This document shows, piece after piece, positions 11,720 to 20,652 of a stretch of DNA of 64,000 bases. The position numbers and the translations under genes are program-made. The DNA comes from Methanobrevibacter sp. (GTDB lineage: Archaea; Methanobacteriota; Methanobacteria; Methanobacteriales; Methanobacteriaceae), in contig JAGCLR010000316.1 in assembly GCA_017646885.1 (NCBI GenBank), forward strand, positions 62,001-126,000, given 5' to 3'. The first letter of the stretch is position 1; each line of letters starts with the position of its first letter. The notes under the pieces were generated by a model, which saw nothing but the letters and a program-made list of their open reading frames with translations, made no database searches and was not told the origin of the DNA.

Positions 11720-12169
11720 ATGAAAATACGAGAAGTACTTGATACACATGGTTATATTTCCGAGTTAAAACTAAACAAGTTTGATAAGGAAATTAGGATA
11801 AAATTAATGAGAAATTATCCAGTTTTGGATAAAGTTGTAAAAGAAGTAAATGACTATAAATCGGCACTTCAAGAAAAGATGTTCGAAGAACATAAGGCAG
11901 ATGGAGAAAAAGTTCAAGAATTACGAAGAAAACTCCCAAAAGTTGCAACAGAAGAGGAGTTAGATGCTCTTAACAAAGAGGCAGCACAGTATTCTGAGTA
12001 TCTTCGTTTAGAACAAGAATTTATTAAATGTTTAACAGAACATATGGAAGAAGAAGTTGAAGTAAAACTTTTTCCTATTGATAAAGAAGACTTTGTAGAC
12101 AACTTAGTTAAAGCAGATATAGAATTTACATTAGATTTATTGAATAAAATTGATATTTTGTTTAGATAA
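11720..12169 (+). CDS. Charged helical protein of unknown function
   Basis: 149 residues, strongly charged and predicted helical throughout (e.g. KVQELRRKLPKVATEEELDA). It starts 23 bases downstream of a clear promoter and its TAA overlaps the ATG of the membrane protein gene (TAATG). No Trp at all. No family recognised; its place suggests work with the following membrane protein or in head or lysis functions. Confidence 0.65.
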   Translation: MKIREVLDTHGYISELKLNKFDKEIRIKLMRNYPVLDKVVKEVNDYKSALQEKMFEEHKADGEKVQELRRKLPKVATEEELDALNKEAAQYSEYLRLEQEFIKCLTEHMEEEVEVKLFPIDKEDFVDNLVKADIEFTLDLLNKIDILFR

Positions 12170-12777
12170 TGAAAAAATACTTAATTATTATAGGATTGAT
12201 TCTTGCTGTAATTGGAGTTATTTACGGGTTATCAATGCGTATTAAAAGTCTTAATTCTCAATTAGACGCAGCTCAAACAAACACAAAAGCGTTGATTCAG
12301 CAGAATCTAGAATTAGATAATTCTTCAAGAACTTTAAAATTAACAATAGATCAGTTGGAATACGCAAAAGATTCTATTTCTAAAAAGTTAGTCACTGCAC
12401 TTGAAGACAACCACGTAAATAAGAAAAAGATTCAACAGCTACAATACCAACTGACTACAAATTTTAGAGTTGATACAATTACCTTTAGAGATACGTTGTT
12501 TAGAGAATATGTCGACATAGATACAACAATTCGAGACCAATGATATTCTTTAGATATGCGATTAAAATCTCCAAGTACATTTATTGTTTCTCCACAGTTT
12601 AGAAATGAAAATATATTAGCACTATCTTATAAAAAAGAGACGATAAATCCTCCAAAGAAATTTTTCTTGTGAAGATGATTTCAAAAGAAACATATTGTTA
12701 CAGAGGCGTTGTTAGTAAATAACAATCCATATTGTAAACAGGATACCCTTAGAATAATTGAAGTTGTTAAATATTAG
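12169..12777 (+). CDS. Membrane-anchored coiled-coil protein, spanin-like
   Basis: 202 residues, stop TAG. Residues 4-22 form a single transmembrane segment (LIIIGLILAVIGVIYGLSM), followed by a long coiled coil (about 25-100) and a basic, aromatic C-terminal part. TGAs at 12541, 12670 and 12676 read as Trp. N-in membrane anchor plus periplasmic coil is the layout of inner-membrane spanins (Rz-like), which help rupture the outer membrane at lysis. No outer-membrane lipoprotein partner or endolysin is visible nearby, so this remains tentative. Confidence 0.55.
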
Positions 12778-12781
12778 TTTT

Positions 12782-13093
12782 ATGGACAACACCTTATTAG
12801 GACTTAAAGATGGTTTACTCAAAATAGTAGACAACATCGATGCGGGCAACTCTAAACTTACAGAAGAGCAAACGATGTCTTTATTAAAGTCAATTAACGA
12901 AATGTCGAATACAGAAAGACCTTTGAGTAAATATGAAGCGTATACTTATTTAAATATAAGTAGAGCTACGTTTGACAATCATATTGCTAGAGGTTGAATT
13001 CCAAAAGGCAAACCTATGCCAGGGTTTAAAGAATTGGCTTGATCTAAAAAGGATTTAGATAAATATCTTGAAACACACAAAGGAAGCAAATAG
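12782..13093 (+). CDS. Helix-turn-helix DNA-binding protein (MerR/excisionase-like)
   Basis: 103 residues, stop TAG. I prefer the ATG at 12782 over one 24 bases upstream inside the previous gene. Residues about 48-80 form a winged-helix type HTH: LSKYEAYTYLNISRATFDNH, then ARGWIPKGK, the usual 'recognition helix, then I..G.iP.G' layout of MerR/excisionase-like proteins. Both Trp are TGA, one in the wing. It could regulate the promoter at about 13.2 kb, which has a perfect palindrome at its predicted start site. Confidence 0.7.
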
Positions 13094-13105
13094 CTTCCTT
13101 TTTTT
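13079..13105 (+). terminator. Rho-independent terminator containing the gene's stop codon
   Basis: A 9-bp stem (13079-13087 with 13093-13101) and five-base loop are followed by T's. The TAG stop of the HTH gene (13091-13093) lies in the loop and stem edge, so terminating ribosomes would cover the hairpin. Confidence 0.88.
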
Positions 13106-13110
13106 ATGCC

Positions 13111-13126
13111 CAGTTGGGAACAACTG
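13111..13126. promoter_or_regulatory. Short inverted repeat
   Basis: CAGTTG-GGAA-CAACTG, a 6-bp stem with a four-base loop, in the 162-base gap after the HTH gene. It has no T tract, so it is not a terminator. It could be an RNA structure or a protein-binding site. Confidence 0.4.
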
Positions 13127-13172
13127 TACAACATAAGTAATTCAAAATCAATACGATAGAAAAAAGTTAGAA

Positions 13173-13222
13173 TTGTGATAAATTCCATAAATCACATATT
13201 ATCTTTGCATTGTAGATCTACA
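13173..13222 (+). promoter_or_regulatory. Probable promoter with palindromic operator at the start site
   Basis: TATCTTTG at 13200-13207 matches the Bacteroidetes -7 element. The only upstream element is TTG at 13173-13175, spaced 24 bases away, longer than ideal. TGTAGATCTACA at 13211-13222 is a perfect 12-base palindrome placed where transcription should begin, a classic repressor position. The HTH protein encoded just upstream is the obvious candidate binder, by inference. Confidence 0.55.
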
Positions 13223-13255
13223 GAACGGAATTTTAACAATTAAAAATTTTATCGT

Positions 13256-13966
13256 ATGGAAATTATCGAAAAAGAAGTAACTCACGATTCAGAGAATAAA
13301 TATGCAAAGAAAGGAATCGCTGGTACAGCATTAGGTTTAGCAATTGGTGCATTAGGTCTTGAACTTTTGAAAGGTAATGGACTAAATCTTTTTGGAAATA
13401 GTTCAGAATCTGGCGGATGTACATTGACTTGTAAAGACAAAATTGAACTAACTCAGGCAATCTATCAAGATCGAATTGTTGGTATGCAAGAGAGATTTGC
13501 AGATCGTCAAACTCTAAACAATGAAATGTTTGGACTATATAAAAATCAGATTGATGCAGACTTCGGTTTGTATAAAAGTTATAGAGATGGATTTGATGCA
13601 GTTTCTGCAAAACATAACGCAGACACTTTTGCATTATATAAAAATCAAAGAGATAGCTTCGATGTACTTTCGGCACGTATTAGCAATCTAGAAACAAAAC
13701 AAGCTGTTTCTGATGCAATTGAGCCTTGAAGATCAAAAGTATTAGATATGCAAATTAAAGGTGTTGCTGCAAATGCTAACGCAGCAGTACAGTTAGAGGC
13801 AGAACGCAGATGTTGCGCAGATAACAAGATTGTCAACTACGTGAACAGTACATTTTATCCAATTCAAGTAGCTGATTTAACTACTGGTACAACTTCAACA
13901 GCGAAAGCAACATATAATCCGCTTTGCAATTGCTGCGACAATGACATGCCAGGATTTTATATGTAA
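13256..13966 (+). CDS. Hendecad coiled-coil structural protein, head-fibre candidate
   Basis: 236 residues, stop TAA; one TGA encodes Trp158. A hydrophobic Gly/Ala segment (about 20-40) precedes a coiled coil in which the tripeptide LYK recurs at spacings of 11 and 22 residues (FGLYKNQ, FGLYKSY, FALYKNQ), an 11-residue repeat. The C-terminus is Cys-rich (CCADNK, NPLCNCC) and conserved-looking. It begins a unit with its own promoter a little upstream of the capsid genes. A trimeric head fibre or spike would fit, but this is inference. Confidence 0.6.
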
Positions 13967-13971
13967 TGTAA

Positions 13972-14445
13972 ATGTATCCGGTAAATCAAGTTATATTAGG
14001 TAACGGACGAGAGTCAATGTTTAACGCAATGGGAGACATTGACTCTCAGATCCAAATGATGGAGGTTTATAAAAATAAATTACAACAGTTAAAACAAAAT
14101 GAATCGGGAAACAAAACTACAATATGAGATAGTATTGATTCTGAAATTAGACCTTTATCCACAGAGCAAAGATTAAAACTATTCGAGAATAAAGAGTATA
14201 AAGACATATCTATCCGTTTACAAGAATTAGTGCAAACAGAACTTTTAAATCTAGTTAAAGGGAAGATAGAAAATTCGTCCGAAGGTAAAGAGCTTTTGGA
14301 AAAACAACTGAAATTAGCAAAAGATTTAAAAGTGAAAATTGTAGAAGATTCAAATAAAGAGATAGAGTTGTTTAGGAAGTTTAGAGAATACAGTATCTCA
14401 CATCCAGGTGCAACTTACGATGAATTTATTAAAACTGTACTATAA
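13972..14445 (+). CDS. Small helical protein of the head region
   Basis: 157 residues. It starts at ATG 13972, five bases after the previous stop, with TGA as Trp in TTIWDSIDSEIRPLS. Mostly helical and charged. Its TAA overlaps the next ATG, so it is co-translated with the following two genes. No recognised domain. Confidence 0.65.
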
Positions 14446-14819
14446 TGAAAGCGGCACAAATTATTAAAAATCTACAAAAGTATTCAGGGTTTTTAGTTGA
14501 TAAAATTGGAGTAAACGTACCAATGTTAAAGTTTTGTAAACCACTTGTTGTAAGAGCAATTGAAAATAATATCTGTAAACTTGAATCCGGATTACAATTA
14601 CTAGCTGACGCTTCTGGAGATATTGACATTAACGGAATTGTGTTAGATATGGAACAAAATATTCTAAATATGGATCCGTTTACTTTTCCAACTAACGTAA
14701 TGGGTGATATTGTTTTAGGTGGAGGAAAAATTAAATTTGAATTACCCATTGTGAATAGAGAGGTTATATTGACAGAAGAAGATATAGATATGTTAAAAGA
14801 AATTTTATTAAGTAAGTAA
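14445..14819 (+). CDS. Small conserved-type protein of the head region
   Basis: 124 residues, no Trp, linked to both neighbours by TAATG overlaps. The C-terminal part is predicted beta then helix (GGGKIKFELPIVNREVILTE). Function unknown; the tight coupling suggests a role with its neighbours in head assembly or packaging. Confidence 0.62.
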   Translation: MKAAQIIKNLQKYSGFLVDKIGVNVPMLKFCKPLVVRAIENNICKLESGLQLLADASGDIDINGIVLDMEQNILNMDPFTFPTNVMGDIVLGGGKIKFELPIVNREVILTEEDIDMLKEILLSK

Positions 14820-15250
14820 TGGAAGAATATATACTCACTAAATCATACAAACATGGTATGAGCGAACATGAATTGTTTCAGAAGTTTAAAAAATTCATGG
14901 AAGAAGATTCAGATATAGTTAAATCTGAGAATTTTGACGAACATTATGCTAAATCTTTAGTTGCAAGTATGTGACACTGCGACGGAGAAAAGAAATATAT
15001 TGGAGAAAAATACAATCATACATTTGCAAAAACAGTGTATGAGAAACATAAAGCAGTGTTGCCAGAAAATGTAAACTGTTGAGATGTTTATGTAGCAATC
15101 AATACACAGTATCACGATTTTGCTAAGTTATATCACAAATGGTTTGGTAGCACAATAGATACTCAAATTATAGATTCTGCAATATCAATGTGATTTCTTG
15201 ATGACGACTATCATGGTGGCAAAAAGATTTACAACTATTTTGAAGATTAG
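14819..15250 (+). CDS. Small protein of a phage-widespread type, broken if TGA is read as stop
   Basis: 143 residues, ATG overlapping the previous stop, stop TAG. Trp at three TGA codons (near nt 14972, 15080 and 15191) plus one TGG. The patterns SMWHCDGEKKYIGEKYN, DVYVAINTQYHDFAKLYHKW and ISMWFLDDDYHGG recall a family of small phage proteins with conserved His and Asp residues, but I cannot name a function. With the standard code the gene disappears, so a default gene finder would miss it. A terminator follows directly. Confidence 0.65.
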
Positions 15251-15252
15251 TT

Positions 15253-15280
15253 AAAGGTGGGGTAAATTCCCACCTTTTTT
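15253..15280 (+). terminator. Rho-independent terminator
   Basis: A 9-bp stem (15253-15261 with 15269-15277), a seven-base loop and a T tract to 15280. It closes the 13.2-15.25 kb unit before the capsid promoter. Confidence 0.92.
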
Positions 15281-15306
15281 ATTTTATTGTAAAATATCAT
15301 AAATTA

Positions 15307-15338
15307 TTTGGAAAATTCAATTATTCATTTTAACTTTG
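15307..15338 (+). promoter_or_regulatory. Bacteroidetes-type promoter for the capsid unit
   Basis: TTTG at 15307-15310, a 20-base spacer, then TAACTTTG at 15331-15338, 30 bases before the scaffold ATG. Matches the Bacteroidetes consensus closely. With the terminators on either side it makes scaffold plus capsid an insulated unit. Confidence 0.82.
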
Positions 15339-15368
15339 TGCGATTAATAATAAGAACTAATAAGTATT

Positions 15369-16439
15369 ATGGACGAAAAGAATTTAACTATGTTTGAGAG
15401 CCTCTTAGAGGATCCAATCGAGCAGCCTGTTGAAGGCGCGCAGGAAATTATTACAAACGAACCTGTAAATGTTGAGGAACCAGTAGAACCTACAAACACT
15501 CCGTATTCTGATAATGTAATGTATCAGTTTTTGCAGCAGAGAGGTATTGCTGATCCATCAAAGATTAAATTTGAAAATGAAGACGGTGAACTAGAAGATC
15601 ATGATTTCAATTCATTAACACCTGAAGAGCAGTTAACAATTTTGGCAGAAATTACAGATCCAGGATTGTCTGAGCATGAAACAGATGTAATTAATTATTT
15701 ACGTACAAATCGCGTTTCGTTCGATCAGGTAGTTGATTATTTTGCACAGCAGAAATTAGAGGCATATTTGAACGAACATCCAGATCAGGTTCATCAGAAA
15801 ACATATGCAATTGATGATTATTCAAATGAGGAGTTGTATTACGCTGATATGAAAGCGAAATACCCATCATTCTCAGATGAAGAATTGATGTCAAAATTAG
15901 AATCCGCAAAAGCAAATGAAGAGCTCTTTGAGAAAGAGGTCGAAATGCTTAGAACACAATATAAAGAAGCTGAAGAAGAACAAATTAGACTAGAAAAACA
16001 ACGTGCAGATCAATATCAAGAAGATTTAAGAAATAATCTAGCTATTGCTGCAAACAACTTTAAAGAATTCCCATTGGATTACATGGATAAGGAAAGTGAT
16101 GCATTTGAGATTGAAGACTCAGATAGAGAAATAGCATTGAATTATTTGTTGCAACAAGATTCAAGTGGAAAGAGTCAGTTTGTTAAAGATTTGGAAGATC
16201 CAACAGCCCTTATCGAGTTAGCTTGGTATAAAACACAAGGTCGAGACGTTATAGCAAATATAACAAGATATTGGAAGGATATTTTGAAAGCCGAAAGAAA
16301 AGAAATGGCGAAACTAAAATCTCAGTTGGAGGCTTCAAATAAAAAATCAACAACATCACACGTTATCCCTGGTCCAAAAGATAACCCATCAGAACCGATT
16401 TCTGTTACATCTCTTTGGAGCAGAGACGGTTTAATATAA
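15369..16439 (+). CDS. Probable capsid scaffolding protein
   Basis: 356 residues, very acidic in the N-terminal third, then a long helical charged coil (about 180-250), ending in a Ser/Pro-rich tail. It sits directly upstream of the capsid gene behind a strong promoter, as scaffolds do. All three Trp are TGG. No protease motif seen. The call rests on composition and position. Confidence 0.72.
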   Translation: MDEKNLTMFESLLEDPIEQPVEGAQEIITNEPVNVEEPVEPTNTPYSDNVMYQFLQQRGIADPSKIKFENEDGELEDHDFNSLTPEEQLTILAEITDPGLSEHETDVINYLRTNRVSFDQVVDYFAQQKLEAYLNEHPDQVHQKTYAIDDYSNEELYYADMKAKYPSFSDEELMSKLESAKANEELFEKEVEMLRTQYKEAEEEQIRLEKQRADQYQEDLRNNLAIAANNFKEFPLDYMDKESDAFEIEDSDREIALNYLLQQDSSGKSQFVKDLEDPTALIELAWYKTQGRDVIANITRYWKDILKAERKEMAKLKSQLEASNKKSTTSHVIPGPKDNPSEPISVTSLWSRDGLI

Positions 16440-16462
16440 CACAATATCAACTAATATAAATT

Positions 16463-17890
16463 ATGAGAATATCAGGTTTTACTACAGTGCGTCCCGATAT
16501 GGCGGATACTCGCACTTATGAGTCTTTTATGAAATTTTTGGGAGCTAATCCAGCTCGTCTAGGAATTGTGTCATCATTGTATGATCAGTATACTGCTACA
16601 CACTTGACAGAGTCCCTAATGAACACTTATACAATGGATAAGAATAAGAAAAACGCTTTCCAGAGCCTTGACACTTTCCTTGTAGAGTGGGATATCAACG
16701 TAAACAATGTTAAGAGAATCTACTTCACAGCTGTTCCAGAAGGTGACGGCGCTAATGGTTCTGACATTGTTTTCAGATTTGGTGAAAACTACTATCAGAA
16801 ATTCGATACATTCATCATTGAGAAATCAAGACAGCACATCATCGTTCTTAACCGTCCTCAGAGAGTTAGAGACAACGAGTGGATGGTTATCGGTAAAATT
16901 ATGGACGATAGCTACGAGTCAGTTCTTGACACAAGTGCTTGTCAACCAGGTATGGCTACAAGATTCGTAACCAACTACATGCCTGAAATGCACGAAGAGG
17001 GATATACTAAATATCAGAGCAATGTTGAGAAACACAGAACTCACATCGCTACTCACAGATCTGATGTTGATATGTCTGCTCAATACAAACCAATGGAGGA
17101 TGTATTTATCCAGATTGGTAAAGGTTCTAAAGATGATCCTGTTTACAAAATGAACACTGCTGAGAAAGATTGTCTTGACACATTCATGATGGCAAGAAAC
17201 AACGCTCTATTGTGGGGTAAAACAAACATGGATAAATCTGGTAAACCTAAACACTATGATCCTGAGACTGGTCGTCCGATCATTTCTTCTGATGGTATCA
17301 TCTCTCAGATCGAGCGTTTCGCTGCTAAGTTCGTTTTCTCAAAATTGAACGTAGGTTTCTTCAACAAAGCACTTAACGTAATGATTCAGAAATCAGAGAA
17401 AGCTGTTGGAAACAAATATATGTTCCTATGTAACACTCTAATGTGGCAGGAAATCCAGACAACTCTATCTGCTTGGATTAGAGACTGGAAAACTGTTGGA
17501 ACATTCGTGTTCTCTAAAGCAGCTAATGGTTACGTTGACCTAGGTGCTACTTATCAGTCTTACGAAATTGCAGGTAATACAATTTCATTCAAGATTGATA
17601 GATCATTCGATATCGAGTTCCCTAACAGAAAATATGGTATCTTGATCGACTTGACAGCTGATGCTGCAACTGGTAAAGCTGCTGTTAATATGTTCACTTT
17701 CAAAGGTGGTGAACTTATCCACAACTGGATTACAGGTGTTGGTGGTAAGAGCGGTCTAGCTCACGGTGAGGTTTCTAGCCCTGTTGCTGCAAGCAAACTA
17801 ATTAACTGGGGTTATGCAGGTGTTGGTGTATTCAACCCATACCGTTCAGTAATCCTAATGAGCGAAGAGGTAAGAAACTCATTGTTCTAA
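16463..17890 (+). CDS. Major capsid protein, crAss-like HK97 fold
   Basis: 475 residues. The N-terminus (FTTVRPDMADTRTYESFMKF) and the central part resemble crAss-like major capsid proteins from memory. Size, the upstream scaffold and a dedicated terminator all fit. Codon use is GC-richer than elsewhere (many ctt, gct, ggt, aac, atc), as for a very highly expressed gene, and all eight Trp are TGG with no TGA. Confidence 0.88.
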   Translation: MRISGFTTVRPDMADTRTYESFMKFLGANPARLGIVSSLYDQYTATHLTESLMNTYTMDKNKKNAFQSLDTFLVEWDINVNNVKRIYFTAVPEGDGANGSDIVFRFGENYYQKFDTFIIEKSRQHIIVLNRPQRVRDNEWMVIGKIMDDSYESVLDTSACQPGMATRFVTNYMPEMHEEGYTKYQSNVEKHRTHIATHRSDVDMSAQYKPMEDVFIQIGKGSKDDPVYKMNTAEKDCLDTFMMARNNALLWGKTNMDKSGKPKHYDPETGRPIISSDGIISQIERFAAKFVFSKLNVGFFNKALNVMIQKSEKAVGNKYMFLCNTLMWQEIQTTLSAWIRDWKTVGTFVFSKAANGYVDLGATYQSYEIAGNTISFKIDRSFDIEFPNRKYGILIDLTADAATGKAAVNMFTFKGGELIHNWITGVGGKSGLAHGEVSSPVAASKLINWGYAGVGVFNPYRSVILMSEEVRNSLF

Positions 17891-17897
17891 AAAATAC

Positions 17898-17930
17898 GAA
17901 ACTGCTCCCTTAATTGGGAGTAGTTTCTTT
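17898..17930 (+). terminator. Terminator after the capsid gene
   Basis: A 12-bp stem with one G-T pair (17898-17909 with 17916-17927), a six-base loop, then TTT. It lies seven bases after the capsid stop, so genes from 17974 on rely on read-through or a promoter I could not recognise. Confidence 0.88.
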
Positions 17931-17973
17931 ATAGATTAATTGTTTAGATTGAATTTTGAATAAGAAATAATAT

Positions 17974-18861
17974 ATGAATATGGAAAATAAAGTAATCACA
18001 TTGCGTAATGTATATGGTAAAGTAAAAGAAGTACACTTTCAACCTGGAAAACAGAGAAATGGAATGCCATTTCCATTTGTTAAAAGAGTAAGAATTGGAG
18101 CAGATGGCACCTCAGAAATGATTTTGAGTGATGCAGAATTAAATAACCCAGAGAGCCAGTATTACATTCCAGAGGATATGGACATTGTTGTTACTGATGG
18201 TACAACATTTGATTTATCAAACCCTCTAGAATATAACAAATGGAAATCTATTGAGAATTCCGAGTTGATTGCACCATCACGTGGCGCAAAAGATGAGAAC
18301 GGAAATCCTATTATAGATGGAGATAAAAGAAGATATGGTTTGGCTGAATTCTATGTAGATATTCCTGGTGAGGAGTCTGCAAAAGCTGTAAGTAAAAGAA
18401 AACTTATTACTCAGGCTTGTACTCATATTGAGCAGGATTCAGTTGAAGGTCGTTTGACCAAAGTTAAACTTCTTGGTAAAGTAATGAGACACGCTCCAAG
18501 CAGTGATGTTGAGAATTACTTGTACGAAAGGGCTGAAAAGAATCCAAAAGAAGTTATTGACTTATATACAAGTCCAGACGTAGCACTAAAACTTCTTTTG
18601 ATTGAAGCAAAAGAAAAACATGTTATCCGTAAACAGAGCGGTGTATTTATGTACGGAGACATGTCATTAGGAGCAACCGATGAAAGTATTATTTTGTACT
18701 TGAAAATGCCTTCTAATGCTAAGATTTTACAAGCAATTAAGAATGAAACTTTCCCTAATTTTGTAAAAGCGTTGGAAATTAACCCAGAGGGCGATCTAAC
18801 AATTAACGAAACTGGAGATACAACGGGTCCTGAATCAAAAGGAACGGGAAAGAAGAAATAA
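17974..18861 (+). CDS. Head accessory protein following the capsid gene
   Basis: 295 residues; ATG 17974 (second ATG two codons later). The N-terminal half is beta-rich, the C-terminal half helical, ending in a basic GTGKKK tail. The only Trp is TGG. Its position suggests a capsid auxiliary or head-completion protein of the crAss structural module; no motif decides between these. Confidence 0.55.
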   Translation: MNMENKVITLRNVYGKVKEVHFQPGKQRNGMPFPFVKRVRIGADGTSEMILSDAELNNPESQYYIPEDMDIVVTDGTTFDLSNPLEYNKWKSIENSELIAPSRGAKDENGNPIIDGDKRRYGLAEFYVDIPGEESAKAVSKRKLITQACTHIEQDSVEGRLTKVKLLGKVMRHAPSSDVENYLYERAEKNPKEVIDLYTSPDVALKLLLIEAKEKHVIRKQSGVFMYGDMSLGATDESIILYLKMPSNAKILQAIKNETFPNFVKALEINPEGDLTINETGDTTGPESKGTGKKK

Positions 18862-18878
18862 AATTAAACTGAAATTAA

Positions 18879-19733
18879 ATGACAGCTAGAGAACTATACG
18901 AATACGCACTAATTGAGGTAAATAAAATAGAGGCTCCAAGTCTATTGCTTGAGGATTATAACTATTTTATTAATAAAGCTGTCCAACAATATATCAACAA
19001 AGTTTATAACAGGTATGATGTAAATCAGCAATCAACTGACGATTTAAAAGTGTTGAAAACATCAGCTGCTGTTGAGCTTGAAAAACATGAACAGTGGCAA
19101 GATACAGCATTGTTGGGAAAAGCTTATATCGCAGAGTTGCCAAATGACTACTTGCATATTTTGAACTGTATTGTTGAATATCTACCAAAAGTAGATTTTA
19201 AGTGTTATGAGACAAATGTACCTGTACACTTTGCTGCACGTAGACTAACTGCAGATATGTACGCTGGTATTCTTAATAACGCTTATATGCGTCCAATGTA
19301 CAAACGTCCATACTATTACATTAATAATGTAAACACTGTGGAAAATCACGCAACAAATCCTTCAATGGACGAAATTATCACTAATTCAGATAGAATTGAT
19401 AGTGTTAGAGCAGAATACGATCGTGTTTCTAATACTACTAAAGTTCTATTGGAAATTAGATACGGAAAGGACGATACTCTATTTATCCCTCAAAAGGTGT
19501 ATGTAGACTATATTAAATCACCTATGTTTATCCGTCTAACTCAGTCACAACTTGATATGGATATTGACACATCTCAAGTTTTGGAGTTCCCAGACTATGT
19601 TTGCTTTGAAATTGTAAACGAGTTTGTTAAACTATTGATGGAGAATGCAAGTGATCCACGTCTACAGAGCAACTTGGCAATTAATCAGACAATTGCAGGT
19701 GCTCCACAAGAACAACCACAACAGAGAAAATAA
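18879..19733 (+). CDS. Ring/connector-type tail protein
   Basis: 284 residues. It starts with a helical segment (TARELYEYALIEVNKIEAPS, then a paired-helix region) followed by a beta domain, the general shape of head-tail connector and ring proteins in short-tailed crAss-like phages. It ends in a Gln/Pro tail. One TGG, no TGA. The exact ring position is not determined from sequence alone. Confidence 0.55.
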   Translation: MTARELYEYALIEVNKIEAPSLLLEDYNYFINKAVQQYINKVYNRYDVNQQSTDDLKVLKTSAAVELEKHEQWQDTALLGKAYIAELPNDYLHILNCIVEYLPKVDFKCYETNVPVHFAARRLTADMYAGILNNAYMRPMYKRPYYYINNVNTVENHATNPSMDEIITNSDRIDSVRAEYDRVSNTTKVLLEIRYGKDDTLFIPQKVYVDYIKSPMFIRLTQSQLDMDIDTSQVLEFPDYVCFEIVNEFVKLLMENASDPRLQSNLAINQTIAGAPQEQPQQRK

Positions 19734-19753
19734 TTTAATAAAAGGAATACAAT

Positions 19754-20584
19754 ATGTTTAAATATACTAAAGAAATTATCATCAACTCAGGTAAGATGAG
19801 CGATGGTAAATCAAGAATTGTTACTACAGCTGATGCAGTTGTAATCAAACGTGCTGGTGAGTACAAACTTGAAAATATCGTTGACGGTAAAATTACCGAA
19901 ACTCCTGCACAAGAGGGTGTATTGGCAACATTGATGATGAAAAAAGGCCTAGAGGCTGGTAAAATGTACAGAATTTCATTTGCTGTAAAAATGATTCACA
20001 AATTTACTGGTGATATGGCTAATGCTAACTACAATGAGTTCGGTAAAGAATTCTTGGCAGAAGTTACTTACAAAGATAAATCTAGCCTTGCTAATGCATT
20101 TGCACTTATTTGTAACCCAGAGGTTTATTCTGTAGATGAAAATGGTAAAATCACTTTTAACGATCCTTATATGAGCGTTTCTGGCGTTGAACTATCTGTT
20201 TACAACGAAGAAACTGGCGAATATGAACTTAAAGGTATTAACGGTGAGGTAGCATACATTGGTAAGAACACTGAGCCATTTGCTACAGGTGAGTGGATCC
20301 GTGAGAACCTTCGTTTCCCTTCATATCCAAACATGCGTTATGCACCTCTATATGAGGATGAGCAGCCTATCGAGGGTGCTAAATACGTTCAGTTTGCATT
20401 CGCATATCAGTCAGAGAGAAACGGTCTTGGTGGACTTAGCGGTGTTGGTCAGAAACTTGCTGCAGTTACTCAGCATATCTTCTATGTAAAAGAGGATGTT
20501 GCTGATGCATTCAGATCTGCATTCGGAATGGGTGCTTCAGAAGAAGCTCCAGTAGATCCAGAAGCTCCAGAGGCAGGAGAATAA
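19754..20584 (+). CDS. Abundant-type structural protein of unknown position
   Basis: 276 residues. Codon use is GC-richer, as in the capsid gene, and the single Trp is TGG, pointing to high expression. An AAAGGAAT box sits about nine bases before the ATG. It is beta-rich with an acidic Pro/Glu tail (EEAPVDPEAPEAGE). Candidate capsid decoration or tail-barrel protein. A terminator follows. Confidence 0.55.
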   Translation: MFKYTKEIIINSGKMSDGKSRIVTTADAVVIKRAGEYKLENIVDGKITETPAQEGVLATLMMKKGLEAGKMYRISFAVKMIHKFTGDMANANYNEFGKEFLAEVTYKDKSSLANAFALICNPEVYSVDENGKITFNDPYMSVSGVELSVYNEETGEYELKGINGEVAYIGKNTEPFATGEWIRENLRFPSYPNMRYAPLYEDEQPIEGAKYVQFAFAYQSERNGLGGLSGVGQKLAAVTQHIFYVKEDVADAFRSAFGMGASEEAPVDPEAPEAGE

Positions 20585-20605
20585 TTATTAGACATAATTA
20601 AATCT

Positions 20606-20645
20606 TAAGGCGGTTGGATTTAGTTCCGCCGCCTTATTTATTTTT
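20606..20645 (+). terminator. Terminator hairpin
   Basis: An 8-bp GC-rich stem (20606-20613 with 20629-20636) with a 15-base loop, followed by TTTATTTTT. It lies between the highly expressed protein and the next ring gene, whose ATG is at 20653. Confidence 0.8.
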
Positions 20646-20652
20646 ATACAAT

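Noticed and set aside
13094..13255. Possible tRNA or suppressor tRNA in intergenic gaps
   Set aside because: No cloverleaf could be drawn here or in the other gaps (15251-15368, 17891-17973, 32565-32841, 33109-33188); the hairpins are terminators or short repeats.
13263..13676. 137-codon minus-strand frame opposite the hendecad protein
   Set aside because: It mirrors the repeat structure of the plus gene, which has a promoter, correct stop and neighbours.
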